Shown here in pieces: positions 27,044 through 35,589 of a stretch of DNA of 64,000 nt. The notes beneath the pieces are model-generated. The model saw only the letters and a list, made by a program, of their open reading frames with translations. It had not been told where the DNA came from and ran no database searches. The stretch's first letter is position 1, and each line of letters begins with the position of its first letter. The position numbers and the translations under genes are program-made. This stretch comes from Hyphomicrobiales bacterium (GTDB lineage: Bacteria > Pseudomonadota > Alphaproteobacteria > Rhizobiales > Rhizobiaceae): contig UBJO01000030.1 of NCBI GenBank assembly GCA_900465665.1, positions 1 to 64,000 of the forward strand, in the 5' to 3' direction.

Positions 27044-28693
27044 ATGACATCCGCTGAAGAAAAACTCGCCGAACTCAACCAGCCGAGCCTGTGGTCCGGC
27101 ATCAACGCCTACAGGTCCGATCCGCTGATCGTCGACCTCACGGGTTCGTTGCCGCGCGGCATTCGCGATGATCTCGACAATATGGGCCGCTACGTCACCT
27201 CGCCGGAAGCGCAGGAGCTGGCGCGCATGGCAAACCAGGGCGTACCGCAGCTGCGCACTCATGGCCCGCGCGGCGAACGGCTCGATGTCGTGGAGTTTCA
27301 CCCGGCCTGGCACGCGCTGATGCGCCGCTCCATGTCCGTTGGTCTTCACTCGTCCGTCTGGGACCCGCAAGCCGATGCCGAGGCAAAGGACCAGGCGCAC
27401 AAGATCCGCGCCGCCCGCTTCTATCTGTCGTCGCAGCTTGAGACCGGCCATCTCTGCCCGATTACGATGACGAGCGCATCTGTTGCCGCTCTCTCCGCAT
27501 CGCCCGCCGTCCAGAAGGACTGGGCGCCGAGGATCCTGTCGCGCAAATACGATTCGGCCAACAAGCCGGCCATGCAGAAATCCGCCGTGACCATCGGCAT
27601 GGGCATGACCGAAAAGCAGGGTGGCACCGATGTCCGCTCGAACACGACGTCTGCCGAAAAGGTCAGCGAAGGCATCTACCGTCTGTCGGGCCACAAGTGG
27701 TTCATGTCGGCGCCGATGAGCGACGCCTTCATCATGCTGGCGCAGACCAAGGAGGGCATGGGCTGCTTCCTGGTGCCGCGCCTGCTCGAGGACGGATCGG
27801 CCAACGGCCTGCAGTTCCAGCGCCTCAAGGACAAGGTCGGCAACCGCTCGAACGCCTCGTCCGAGGTCGAGTTCAGCGATACCTTCGGCTTCCTGCTGGG
27901 CGGTCCGGATGCCGGTGTGCGCACCATCCTCGACATGGTCACGCTGACGCGCCTCGATTGCGCGCTGGCATCCTCTGGCATCATGCGCGCCTCGCTGGCC
28001 GAGGCCGTGCACCACACGCGCGGCCGCAGCGTCTTCGGCAAGATGCTGGTCAGCCAGCCGATCATGACCCGCGTGCTTGCCGACATGGCGCTCGACGTCG
28101 CCGCCGCCACAGCCTTGTCCTTCCGCCTCGCCGACGCCTTCGACCGCGCGCGCGGCAGCGCCGAAGAGGCCGCCTATGCCCGCGTCATGACGCCGGTCGC
28201 CAAATACTGGTGCTGCAAGATCGCGCCGGCGCTCATCTATGAGGCGATGGAGTGCATCGGCGGCAGCGGCTATATCGAGGAACGCCCGATCGCCCGTCAT
28301 TACCGCGAGGCGCCGGTGAATGCGATCTGGGAAGGCTCGGGCAACGTCATGGCGCTCGATGTCTTGCGTATCCTGAACCGCGGCAAGGATCTCTTCGAGA
28401 CCGTCTTCGCAGGCCTTGCGAGGGATCTCGGCCCAGCCGGAAAGAAGACCATCGACGTGCTGCGTGCCGCCATGGCGCTTTGCGAACGCGACGAGGGTGC
28501 TGCCCGCCTCCTCGTCGAGCAGCTGGCGCTCGCGGCCGGTGCCGCTGAGCTTTATCGCCTGGGGGCAGGGCGTATCGCCGATGCCTTCATCGAAACCCGT
28601 CTCGCCGGCGGCTGGCGCTCTACATACGGCATGCTCGATAGCCGCTTCGACGCCAGCTACATCGTCGATCTCCTCTATCCGCCGGCATCCTGA
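27044..28693 (+). CDS. AidB-like acyl-CoA dehydrogenase family flavoprotein
   Basis: The 549-residue protein matches the AidB branch rather than typical 380-residue acyl-CoA dehydrogenases. It has an extended N-terminus, the flavin-side motif GMGMTEKQGGTDVRSN, the core SGHKWFMSAPMSDAF, and the late motif ECIGGSGYIEERPIARHYREAPVNAIWEGSGNV with the conserved Glu. AidB in E. coli is part of the adaptive response to alkylation and can bind DNA; rhizobial members are usually annotated as isovaleryl-CoA dehydrogenase-like. The gene overlaps the next (GNAT) gene by one base (TGATG), so they are co-translated. Confidence 0.85.
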   Translation: MTSAEEKLAELNQPSLWSGINAYRSDPLIVDLTGSLPRGIRDDLDNMGRYVTSPEAQELARMANQGVPQLRTHGPRGERLDVVEFHPAWHALMRRSMSVGLHSSVWDPQADAEAKDQAHKIRAARFYLSSQLETGHLCPITMTSASVAALSASPAVQKDWAPRILSRKYDSANKPAMQKSAVTIGMGMTEKQGGTDVRSNTTSAEKVSEGIYRLSGHKWFMSAPMSDAFIMLAQTKEGMGCFLVPRLLEDGSANGLQFQRLKDKVGNRSNASSEVEFSDTFGFLLGGPDAGVRTILDMVTLTRLDCALASSGIMRASLAEAVHHTRGRSVFGKMLVSQPIMTRVLADMALDVAAATALSFRLADAFDRARGSAEEAAYARVMTPVAKYWCCKIAPALIYEAMECIGGSGYIEERPIARHYREAPVNAIWEGSGNVMALDVLRILNRGKDLFETVFAGLARDLGPAGKKTIDVLRAAMALCERDEGAARLLVEQLALAAGAAELYRLGAGRIADAFIETRLAGGWRSTYGMLDSRFDASYIVDLLYPPAS

Positions 28694-29313
28694 TGACGAC
28701 AACGCTGCGCCAAGCCCGGCTCGACGATCTCGATGAGATCTACAACATCTCATTGGTCACGGGCGACGCCGGCCAGGATGCAACGTCACTGCATGGTGAC
28801 GGCAAGCTCATCGGCCACATCTATTCCGCGCCCTATGTGACGCTCAGCGCTGAAACGGCCTTCGTGGCCGAGGATGCCGAAGGCGTCGCTGGCTATATCG
28901 TCGGCGTCTACGATACGCTTGCGTTTCAGGCTCAGCTTGAACGCGATTGGTGGCCGGCGCTGCGCAGCGCCTACGCTGATCCGCAAGGCGATCCCGAACT
29001 CTGGAATGCCGACGAAAAACGCATCGCCGCGATCCATCACCCTTCGTCGGCACCAGCAGCCATCATCGAGGCCTTCCCGGCGCATATTCATATGAACCTG
29101 CTGTCGCGTCTGCGCGGGCAGGGGGTGGGAACGAAGCTGCTCGACCTGTGGCTCTCGCAGGCAAGAGACGCCGGCGTGAAGTCCGTCCATCTCGGCGCCA
29201 GTGCAACGAATGCCAATGGTATCGGTTTCTGGGGCTCTCGCGGCTTTACGCGCCTCGGCCCACCGCTCGTCGAACCATCCGAGCGCACAGTCTGGTTCGG
29301 CCAGACGCTCTGA
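28693..29313 (+). CDS. GNAT family N-acetyltransferase
   Basis: A 206-residue acetyltransferase-fold protein. The acetyl-CoA loop is LLSRLRGQGVGTKLLDLWL (R/QxxGxG/A), preceded by a strand with HIHMNL and followed by VHLGASATNANGIGFWGSRGFT, the usual end of the fold. The N-terminal part is longer than in minimal GNATs. The substrate cannot be inferred. It is coupled to the AidB-like gene by a one-base overlap. Confidence 0.85.
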   Translation: MTTTLRQARLDDLDEIYNISLVTGDAGQDATSLHGDGKLIGHIYSAPYVTLSAETAFVAEDAEGVAGYIVGVYDTLAFQAQLERDWWPALRSAYADPQGDPELWNADEKRIAAIHHPSSAPAAIIEAFPAHIHMNLLSRLRGQGVGTKLLDLWLSQARDAGVKSVHLGASATNANGIGFWGSRGFTRLGPPLVEPSERTVWFGQTL

Positions 29314-29415
29314 TCGATGTCGCCGCTCGGCGACATTTGACTGCCCGCCGCGAATGGCCTGAAAACAATCCACAATCTTTCAAGGGGCTCGCCGTTGCCG
29401 GTTGGGGGCGGGGTT

Positions 29416-29435
29416 GTTACTCACCGATGAGTGAC
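29416..29435 (+). promoter_or_regulatory. Probable autoregulatory operator of the TetR gene
   Basis: GTTACTCACCGATGAGTGAC is an imperfect palindrome (16 of 20 positions symmetrical) with the arms ACTCA/TGAGT, ending 2 nt before the first ATG of the TetR gene. Position and symmetry fit a TetR-dimer site that represses its own gene. Confidence 0.5.
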
Positions 29436-29437
29436 AC

Positions 29438-30118
29438 ATGAAATCCGAGTCCCTGATGCTGAATGACCCCATGCCTTTGACCCCCATCGCGAGCGCATCG
29501 CAGGCCGAACCGGAAAAGCGTGTGCGTGACCGTGGCGCGACTGAAAAGGCGATCCTCAACGCCGCCAAGGCGCTGCTTGCGGAAGAGGGGTTCCAGAATT
29601 TCGGCATCAACGCCGTGGCGCGCAAGGCCGGCTGCGACAAGCAGCTGATCTACCGCTACTACGGCGGCCTCAATGGCCTGGTCGACGCGATCGGCGCCGA
29701 TCTCGGCACATGGGTGAAGGACCGCATTCCCGAGGATACCGGCGGCATGTTCCTGCTGACCTACGGCGACCTGATGGAGCGCCTGTCGCTGCTCTTCCTC
29801 CAGGCCCTGCGGGACGACCCGCTGATGCGCCGCATCGTCGCCTGGGAGGTGTCCGAAAATACCGAGCAGGTCCGCCGCCTCTCGGATGCGCGCTCCAAGG
29901 CGCTGGCCACTTGGCTGGAGCGCATGCGCGGCTCGCTGACGCCGCCCAAGGGCGTCGATGCCGTCGCTGTGAACGCGATTCTGATCGCCGCCATCCAGCA
30001 TATCGTCCTTTCGGCATCGGCCGGCGGGCAATGCGCCGGTCTGGCGCTGAAGGCATCGAAGGACTGGGAGAAGGCGGAGCAGGCCCTGAAACGCATCGTT
30101 CGCGGCGTTTACGGCTGA
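29438..30118 (+). CDS. TetR family transcriptional regulator
   Basis: The 226-residue protein has an N-terminal TetR helix-turn-helix (about 33-80; ATEKAILNAAKALLAEEGF, then INAVARKAGCDKQLIYRYYGG) and a helical ligand-binding domain. The long head before the HTH and the palindrome touching the ATG at 29438 make internal starts at 29456 or 29471 possible. The ligand is unknown. It follows the AidB-like/GNAT pair on the same strand after 124 nt, so it may or may not control them. Confidence 0.85.
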   Translation: MKSESLMLNDPMPLTPIASASQAEPEKRVRDRGATEKAILNAAKALLAEEGFQNFGINAVARKAGCDKQLIYRYYGGLNGLVDAIGADLGTWVKDRIPEDTGGMFLLTYGDLMERLSLLFLQALRDDPLMRRIVAWEVSENTEQVRRLSDARSKALATWLERMRGSLTPPKGVDAVAVNAILIAAIQHIVLSASAGGQCAGLALKASKDWEKAEQALKRIVRGVYG

Positions 30119-30242
30119 TCGGCGCTAAACTTTCCCACAGCCTCCCGCTTGGCCGTTAACCTTAACAAATGGTTTACGTTGCGCCAGAGTGCTTAAGAAG
30201 TCAGGTTACCAGACAGTTTCAAAGTTTGAGTTGTCTGGAACC

Positions 30243-30416
30243 ATGCGAACCAAAATCGCGAGAATCATGTTCCTCGTTGCCGCGATGATGTTCTTTGCCG
30301 TGCTCGCGCTCGATATCGCGGTGCCGGCCCTGGTGCTGGGTTTGATGGCATTATCGACATGGCTGGTCTCGCTTGATCTGCCATTCGCAAAGCGACAAAG
30401 AGGGGCGACCGCATGA
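30243..30416 (+). CDS. Small two-helix membrane protein
   Basis: The 57-residue product starts MRTKIARIMFLVAAMMFFAV and has two hydrophobic segments (about 8-24 and 28-45) and a basic end ([12 protein letters not shown]). The ATG at 30243 has a GGAACC element just upstream; a longer reading from 30189 adds a polar head. It overlaps the next gene by 4 nt (ATGA). Unknown function. Confidence 0.6.
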   Translation: MRTKIARIMFLVAAMMFFAVLALDIAVPALVLGLMALSTWLVSLDLPFAKRQRGATA

Positions 30417-30745
30417 AGTGGTTCCTGATCTTCTGGGCCGGTCCGATCGTGTTTCTCGCGGGCTGGTATTGGCTATCCTACTACGACATGAGCTTCGGCA
30501 TCTTCATGCTCACGCGCCAGGCCCATGACCTGACCTTCCAGGTCTACGCCAATATCCTCGGCATCCCCGCCGAAACCATCCCACCGCTAGTGGCCCGCGC
30601 CGTCGTTGTCGATAGCCTCGTGGTGTTCGTGATCATGGCTTTCCGCAGGCGCAAGAAGATCGCCGCTTGGTGGCGGGGACGTCAGGCGTCCGGTTCTTCG
30701 AGTGCTGCCCTTCCAAGCAAGGATAGCCTGTCCAGAGCGCCTTGA
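30413..30745 (+). CDS. DUF6105-like small membrane protein
   Basis: The 110-residue product begins [20 protein letters not shown], has a conserved-looking middle ([23 protein letters not shown]) and a second hydrophobic segment ([20 protein letters not shown]), then a basic and Ser-rich tail. I recognise it as a rhizobial membrane protein family of unknown function. It is coupled to the gene before it. Its 3' end overlaps the convergent ruvX end by 64 nt, and the tail in that overlap is probably not conserved. Confidence 0.7.
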   Translation: MKWFLIFWAGPIVFLAGWYWLSYYDMSFGIFMLTRQAHDLTFQVYANILGIPAETIPPLVARAVVVDSLVVFVIMAFRRRKKIAAWWRGRQASGSSSAALPSKDSLSRAP

Positions 30746-31176
30746 AGAATGAAGCTCGCAGCCGCCGAATCGATGCGTTCGGCCCGCTTGGCGCGTGACA
30801 CGTCCATCTCCAGCAGCGCTCGTTCCGCGGCCACCGTTGATAGCCGCTCATCCCAGTAAACGAAGGGCAGGGCCGTCTTCTGCTCCATGTTGCGCACGAA
30901 GGCCCGCGTCGCCTGCACCCGTGGCCCCGCCGACCCGTCCATATTGACAGGCAGGCCGATGACGAAGGCCGCGACCTTTTCCTTCTCGGCGAAGCTCAGG
31001 AGCACCTCGGCATCGATGGTGAATTTCTCGCGCTTTATCACCGGGCGCGGCGTCGAGAATCGCCGGCCGAGATCCGACATCGAAAGCCCGATCGTCTTGG
31101 TGCCGAGGTCGAGCCCGGCGATTGCCTGTCCCGGCTGAAGGGTCGCCGCCAGTTCCTCGATCGTCAGCACGGTCAT
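30682..31176 (-). CDS. ruvX: Putative pre-16S rRNA nuclease / Holliday junction resolvase-like YqgF
   Basis: An RNase H-fold nuclease implicated in 5' end maturation of 16S rRNA. The 164-residue protein has the first acidic motif [15 protein letters not shown], the middle strand [16 protein letters not shown], and the motif [19 protein letters not shown] with the catalytic acids, ending with the [19 protein letters not shown] helix. Length and order are standard. It is transcribed divergently from the UPF0173 gene. Confidence 0.93.
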   Translation of the reverse strand: MTVLTIEELAATLQPGQAIAGLDLGTKTIGLSMSDLGRRFSTPRPVIKREKFTIDAEVLLSFAEKEKVAAFVIGLPVNMDGSAGPRVQATRAFVRNMEQKTALPFVYWDERLSTVAAERALLEMDVSRAKRAERIDSAAASFILQGALDRLSLLGRAALEEPDA

Positions 31177-31295
31177 GGTCGCTTAACTCCGTCAAAAAAA
31201 ATTGAAGCTGCCGCCGCTTTCCTTTGCCGCTGCATCGGATATGTCCATAACCGCCCCCACAAGCTTTTGCATTACATATTGCAAGGAGACATTTC

Positions 31296-32000
31296 ATGAA
31301 GATCACTTGGCTAGGCCATGCGGCATTCCGCATCGAGACCGCGAAGGCAACCATCCTTCTCGACCCGTTCCTGACGCATAACGGCTCGTTCGCCGGCCAG
31401 GACATCAAGGATGTCACCGCTGGCGTTACCCACATCCTGTTGACCCACGGCCACGGCGACCACGTCGGCGACACCGTAGCCATCGCCAAGGAAACCGGCG
31501 CCGTCGTTCTCGCCAACGCCGATCTCGCCTCCTGGCTCGGCACCAAGGGCGTTTCGAAGATCGAGATGGGCAACACCGGCGGCACCGTTTCTCTCGGCGG
31601 CTTCTCGGCCACCTTCACCAACGCGCTGCACTCCTCCGCTCAGATCACCGAGGACGGCGTTTCCCACGCGCTCGGCAACGCCAACGGCCTGATGCTGCAC
31701 TTCGACGACGAAGCCTCGATCTTCGCCATGGGCGACACCGACATCTTCTCCGACATGGCGCTGATCAACGAACTGCACCAGCCCGATATCGGCCTCGTCC
31801 CCGTCGGCGACCGCTTCACCATGGGTGGTGCGGTGGCGGCACTCGCCTGCCAGCGCTACTTCAATTTCAAGACCGCGATCCCCTGCCACTACGGTACTTT
31901 CCCGATCATCGACCAGACGCCGGAAAAGTTCGTCGCCGGCATGGAAGGCGCAAAGACCGAGGTGAAGGCGATCAAGCCGAGCGAAAGCGTCGTTCTCTGA
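31296..32000 (+). CDS. UPF0173 metal-dependent hydrolase (metallo-beta-lactamase fold)
   Basis: The 234-residue protein has the metal site HGHGDHVGD after ILLT, further ligands in [12 protein letters not shown] and [10 protein letters not shown], and the family start [14 protein letters not shown]. Homologues (YtkL and relatives) are widespread; the substrate is not established. The ATG has an AAGGAG RBS. It lies before gatC with a strong terminator between, so it is probably a single transcription unit. Confidence 0.9.
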   Translation: MKITWLGHAAFRIETAKATILLDPFLTHNGSFAGQDIKDVTAGVTHILLTHGHGDHVGDTVAIAKETGAVVLANADLASWLGTKGVSKIEMGNTGGTVSLGGFSATFTNALHSSAQITEDGVSHALGNANGLMLHFDDEASIFAMGDTDIFSDMALINELHQPDIGLVPVGDRFTMGGAVAALACQRYFNFKTAIPCHYGTFPIIDQTPEKFVAGMEGAKTEVKAIKPSESVVL

Positions 32001-32052
32001 CGCATTGGCACTTCGCCCCGACTTGAAAGGGCGGAAATCTGAATGAACGAAA

Positions 32053-32088
32053 GGCCATGCCCGTTGCACACAGCGGGCATGGCCTTTA
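32053..32088 (+). terminator. Rho-independent terminator
   Basis: GGCCATGCCCG (32053-32063) pairs perfectly with CGGGCATGGCC (32074-32084) around a 10-nt loop, followed by TTTATA. It lies between the UPF0173 gene and gatC. Confidence 0.85.
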
Positions 32089-32121
32089 TAGCGTGTGGGA
32101 AAATCCCATCCGGAGAATATG

Positions 32122-32409
32122 ATGTCCGTCGACCTAGCCACCGTTAAGCGCGTTGCGCGCCTTGCCCGTATTGCCGTCTCCGAAGATGAGGCAAACCGCA
32201 TGGTCGACGAGTTGAATGGGATCCTGGGCTTCGTCGAGCAGCTCTCCGAAGTCAATGTCGAAGGCGTCGAGGCGATGACCTCGGTCACGCCGATGCTGAT
32301 GAAGAAGCGCACCGACGACGTCACCGACGGCAACAAGGCCGCCGATATCGTTTCCAACGCGCCTGTTACCGATCAGAATTTCTTCCTGGTGCCCAAAGTC
32401 GTCGAATAA
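32122..32409 (+). CDS. gatC: Asp-tRNA(Asn)/Glu-tRNA(Gln) amidotransferase subunit C
   Basis: A 95-residue subunit that stabilises GatA in the GatCAB complex, which makes Gln-tRNA and Asn-tRNA by transamidation. The family start is [20 protein letters not shown], followed by the [20 protein letters not shown] region and the C-terminal belt ending FFLVPKVVE. Two ATGs in tandem (32119 and 32122) follow a CGGAGAAT RBS; I use the second. gatA follows after 54 nt. Confidence 0.95.
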   Translation: MSVDLATVKRVARLARIAVSEDEANRMVDELNGILGFVEQLSEVNVEGVEAMTSVTPMLMKKRTDDVTDGNKAADIVSNAPVTDQNFFLVPKVVE

Positions 32410-32463
32410 GGCCTCGCGCCGCTTTCCGACCTCGTTGCCATTCAAGATTTGAAGCGAACCATC

Positions 32464-33945
32464 ATGAGCGAACTCACCAGCCTGACCATTGCCGAAGCCC
32501 GCACCAAGCTGCGCGCCAAGGAGATCAAAGCAACCGAACTCACCGAAGCCTATATTTCGGCGATCGAAGCGGCCAACGACAAGCTCAACGCCTATATCAA
32601 GGTGACGCCTGAAAAGGCGTTGCAGATGGCCGAAGCCTCCGACGCCCGTCTTGCCAGCGGCAAGGGCGGCGAGCTCGAGGGCATTCCGCTCGGCATCAAG
32701 GATCTCTTCGCCACCGAAGGCATCCACACCCAGGCCTGCAGCCATATCCTCGACGGCTTCAAGCCGCACTACGAATCGACGGTCACGCAGAACCTGTGGG
32801 ACGACGGCGCCGTCATGCTCGGCAAGCTGAACATGGACGAGTTCGCCATGGGCTCCTCCAACGAGACCTCGCATTATGGCGCGGTCATCAACCCCTGGCG
32901 CGCCGCAGGCTCGAACCAGCAACTGGTTCCCGGCGGTTCCTCGGGCGGCTCGGCCGCTGCCGTTGCGGCCCATCTTTGCGCCGGCGCCACCGCCACCGAC
33001 ACCGGCGGCTCGATCCGCCAGCCCGCCGCCTTCACCGGCACCGTCGGCATCAAGCCGACCTACGGCCGCTGCTCGCGCTGGGGCACGGTTGCCTTCGCCT
33101 CGTCGCTCGACCAGGCCGGCCCGATCGCCCGCGACGTCCGCGACGCCGCCATTCTCCTGAAGTCGATGGCCTCTGTCGACGCCAAGGACACGACCTCGGT
33201 CGATTTGCCGGTTCCGGACTATGAAGCCGTGCTCGGCCAGTCGCTGAAGGGCATGAAGATCGGCATCCCGAACGAATACCGCGTCGCCGGCATGCCGGAA
33301 GAAATCGAAACGCTCTGGCAGCAGGGCATCGCCTGGCTCAAGGATGCAGGTGCTGAGATCGTCAACATCTCGCTGCCGCACACCAAGTACGCGCTGCCAG
33401 CCTATTACATCGTGGCACCTGCCGAAGCGTCGTCGAACCTCGCCCGCTACGACGGCGTGCGCTACGGCCTGCGCGTCGACGGCAAGGACATTGCCGACAT
33501 GTACGAGAAGACCCGCGCCGCCGGCTTCGGCAAGGAAGTCAAGCGCCGCATCATGATCGGCACCTATGTTCTCTCGGCCGGCTATTACGACGCCTATTAC
33601 ATCCAGGCGCAGAAGGTCCGCACGCTGATCAAGCGCGACTTCGACCTCGCTTTCCACGCCGGTGTCGACGCCATCCTGACACCCGCCACTCCGTCGTCCG
33701 CCTTCGGCATCGCCGATGAGGATCTGGCGTCCGATCCGGTCAAGATGTACCTGAACGACATCTTCACCGTCACCGTCAACATGGCCGGCCTTCCCGGCAT
33801 CGCCGTCCCCGCCGGCCTCGACCACAAGGGCCTGCCGCTCGGCCTGCAGCTGATCGGCAAGCCGTTCGAGGAAGAAACGCTCTTCAAGACGGCCCACGTC
33901 ATCGAACAAGCCGCCGGCCGCTTCACCCCCGCAAAGTGGTGGTAA
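32464..33945 (+). CDS. gatA: Asp-tRNA(Asn)/Glu-tRNA(Gln) amidotransferase subunit A
   Basis: The glutaminase subunit of GatCAB. The 493-residue amidase-signature protein has the full Ser-cisSer-Lys triad: Lys79 (LGIKDLF), Ser159 in [12 protein letters not shown] and Ser183 in [11 protein letters not shown]. It releases ammonia from glutamine and passes it to GatB. The ATG at 32464 gives the usual [13 protein letters not shown] start; 15 nt upstream another ATG is less likely. It is not followed by gatB, which lies 4.7 kb downstream on the same strand. Confidence 0.96.
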   Translation: MSELTSLTIAEARTKLRAKEIKATELTEAYISAIEAANDKLNAYIKVTPEKALQMAEASDARLASGKGGELEGIPLGIKDLFATEGIHTQACSHILDGFKPHYESTVTQNLWDDGAVMLGKLNMDEFAMGSSNETSHYGAVINPWRAAGSNQQLVPGGSSGGSAAAVAAHLCAGATATDTGGSIRQPAAFTGTVGIKPTYGRCSRWGTVAFASSLDQAGPIARDVRDAAILLKSMASVDAKDTTSVDLPVPDYEAVLGQSLKGMKIGIPNEYRVAGMPEEIETLWQQGIAWLKDAGAEIVNISLPHTKYALPAYYIVAPAEASSNLARYDGVRYGLRVDGKDIADMYEKTRAAGFGKEVKRRIMIGTYVLSAGYYDAYYIQAQKVRTLIKRDFDLAFHAGVDAILTPATPSSAFGIADEDLASDPVKMYLNDIFTVTVNMAGLPGIAVPAGLDHKGLPLGLQLIGKPFEEETLFKTAHVIEQAAGRFTPAKWW

Positions 33946-33972
33946 GCGGACTGAAAATCAGAGACATGACGA

Positions 33973-33997
33973 TCGCCGACCACATGCTGGTCGGCGA
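33973..33997 (+). terminator. Hairpin after gatA
   Basis: TCGCCGACCA (33973-33982) pairs with TGGTCGGCGA (33988-33997) around a 5-nt loop, with GGTTTTGCG about 4 nt beyond. It probably ends the gatCA transcript. Confidence 0.6.
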
Positions 33998-34058
33998 AGT
34001 CGGTTTTGCGGCAGGGAAGTGCCACGTATCTTAGATGCACAAAGTGGAGGAGAAGCTT

Positions 34059-34328
34059 ATGGCATCGCAGATTACAGTGCTCGTCGAGGCCTTCGACCAC
34101 TTGGCCGCCGCGGATTTCACGATGGGCGCGGAGTGGAAGACCGTGCACGATATCTGCCAGGCCCATGAAGGAGAACAGCCTTTCGATTGGGGGCACGCGC
34201 TCTGTCACCGCATCGAAGGCGATGACTGGAATGCCGGCTATTGGTATCGGCTGGCGGGCAAGACGGTCGCGACAGGTTCGTTTGCCGATGAGTGGGCCGC
34301 CATGCGCTTGGTATTGCTGGCCAAGTGA
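34059..34328 (+). CDS. Conserved hypothetical protein (89 residues)
   Basis: A small acidic, Trp-rich soluble protein with FDWGHALCHRIEGDDWNAGYWYR in its middle and an Asp/Glu-rich end. The ATG at 34059 is chosen for its strong GGAGGAG RBS 8 nt upstream, over an ATG at 34035. I know it as a rhizobial hypothetical protein with no function. It is the first gene in the interval that separates gatA from gatB. Confidence 0.65.
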   Translation: MASQITVLVEAFDHLAAADFTMGAEWKTVHDICQAHEGEQPFDWGHALCHRIEGDDWNAGYWYRLAGKTVATGSFADEWAAMRLVLLAK

Positions 34329-34479
34329 AAAAGGTACCGCATCCGGAGTTGCCGTGTCTCGGCCACCGGTTTTTCACCTCGGATTCGTCGGTCCACAAGT
34401 ATCCAAATTGCTGATGCTGGTCGTCGCGGTATCTCGCTGGATTTTTATTTGGCGACCTGCTACGTGCGATTGAATTCCA

Positions 34480-35577
34480 TTGGTGGATAACGCTTTGCCC
34501 GCAGGTCGTATTTCTATTATTGCCCCGACATACAATGAGTCGGGAAACGTCATTCCTTTCATCGAACGCACCAAGGCTGCCCTTCATGAAAAGGATTGGG
34601 AGATCATCTTCGTCGATGATAACTCTGCCGATGGAACGGCGCAGAAAGTCTTCGACTACGCTGCGCATGATCCGCGCATACGCATTATCACCCGCCTCCA
34701 GGATCGAGGCCTTGCGAAGTCGAGTATCCAGGGCATGCTCTCTGCAAAGGGCGGGCTGCTGTGCGTGATGGACGTCGATGGCCAGCATGATCCTGAAGTG
34801 GTCAAGGATCTGGTCGATCGACTGCATCAGGATAATTTACATATCGTCAGCGCCGCACGCCGGTTGGGCGACGAGCGCCAGGCGGACGCATTGTCGCCGG
34901 TGCGCAATACTTTGTCGAAGGTTGGCAACTGGTTGAGCAGCTTCGTCCTGGGACGCCAGCTGGTCGACCCGCTGACTGGCTTCTTCGTTATCAGGCGCGA
35001 GGCGTTCCTGGGAATTGCACCGCAGCTTGGCGACGCGGGCTTCAAGCTTCTTCTCGATATCCTCTATTCGCGCAAGGATTTGCGTCACGCCGAAGTGCCT
35101 TTTGATTTCCAGGCGCGGCTGAGTGGCGAATCCAAGCTCGACAGCTACGTGATCTGGAAATTCGTCACCTTCCTGCTCAGCAAGATGACACGCGGCATCG
35201 TGCCTGCGAACCTGATTTCCTTCCTGTTCGTTGGAGGCTCGGGTCTCTTCGTTCACTTGGCGGTTCTCTACAGCGCGCTGGCGCTTTCCGTGCCCTTCAT
35301 GGCGGCGCAGACCGTGGCGACGCTGGTAGCCGCCACCAGCAACTTCCTGCTCAACAACCTGCTGACCTTCCAGGATCGCCGGCTGCGCGGCATGAACAAG
35401 TTCTGGGGCTATCTGAAGTTCCTGTTCGTGTCCTCTGTCGGCATTGTCGCCAATGTTTCGGCCGCAACCCTTGCCTATGAACGGCTGGTGCACGTGGTCT
35501 TCCTTGCCACGCTCGCGGGCATCGCGATCGATACGGTGTGGAAGTTCGTGATCGCCAACAAGTTCATCTGGAAGTAG
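34480..35577 (+). CDS. GT2 glycosyltransferase fused to a GtrA-like membrane domain
   Basis: The 365-residue protein has an N-terminal GT2 domain of the dolichol/undecaprenyl-phosphate sugar transferase type (IIAPTYNESGNV at 13-24, FVDDNSADGT, and the DxD-like MDVDGQHD at 97-104) and, from about 235, a four-helix GtrA-like domain (ISFLFVGGSGLFVHLAVLYS to VWKFVIANKFIW). In GtrAB systems GtrB loads a sugar on undecaprenyl phosphate and GtrA may flip it; here both would be in one chain. Start is TTG at 34480 or GTG at 34483; the RBS is weak. The next gene is a GT-C transferase, completing the system. Confidence 0.85.
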   Translation: MVDNALPAGRISIIAPTYNESGNVIPFIERTKAALHEKDWEIIFVDDNSADGTAQKVFDYAAHDPRIRIITRLQDRGLAKSSIQGMLSAKGGLLCVMDVDGQHDPEVVKDLVDRLHQDNLHIVSAARRLGDERQADALSPVRNTLSKVGNWLSSFVLGRQLVDPLTGFFVIRREAFLGIAPQLGDAGFKLLLDILYSRKDLRHAEVPFDFQARLSGESKLDSYVIWKFVTFLLSKMTRGIVPANLISFLFVGGSGLFVHLAVLYSALALSVPFMAAQTVATLVAATSNFLLNNLLTFQDRRLRGMNKFWGYLKFLFVSSVGIVANVSAATLAYERLVHVVFLATLAGIAIDTVWKFVIANKFIWK

Positions 35578-35589
35578 GCGAGGCCACCC

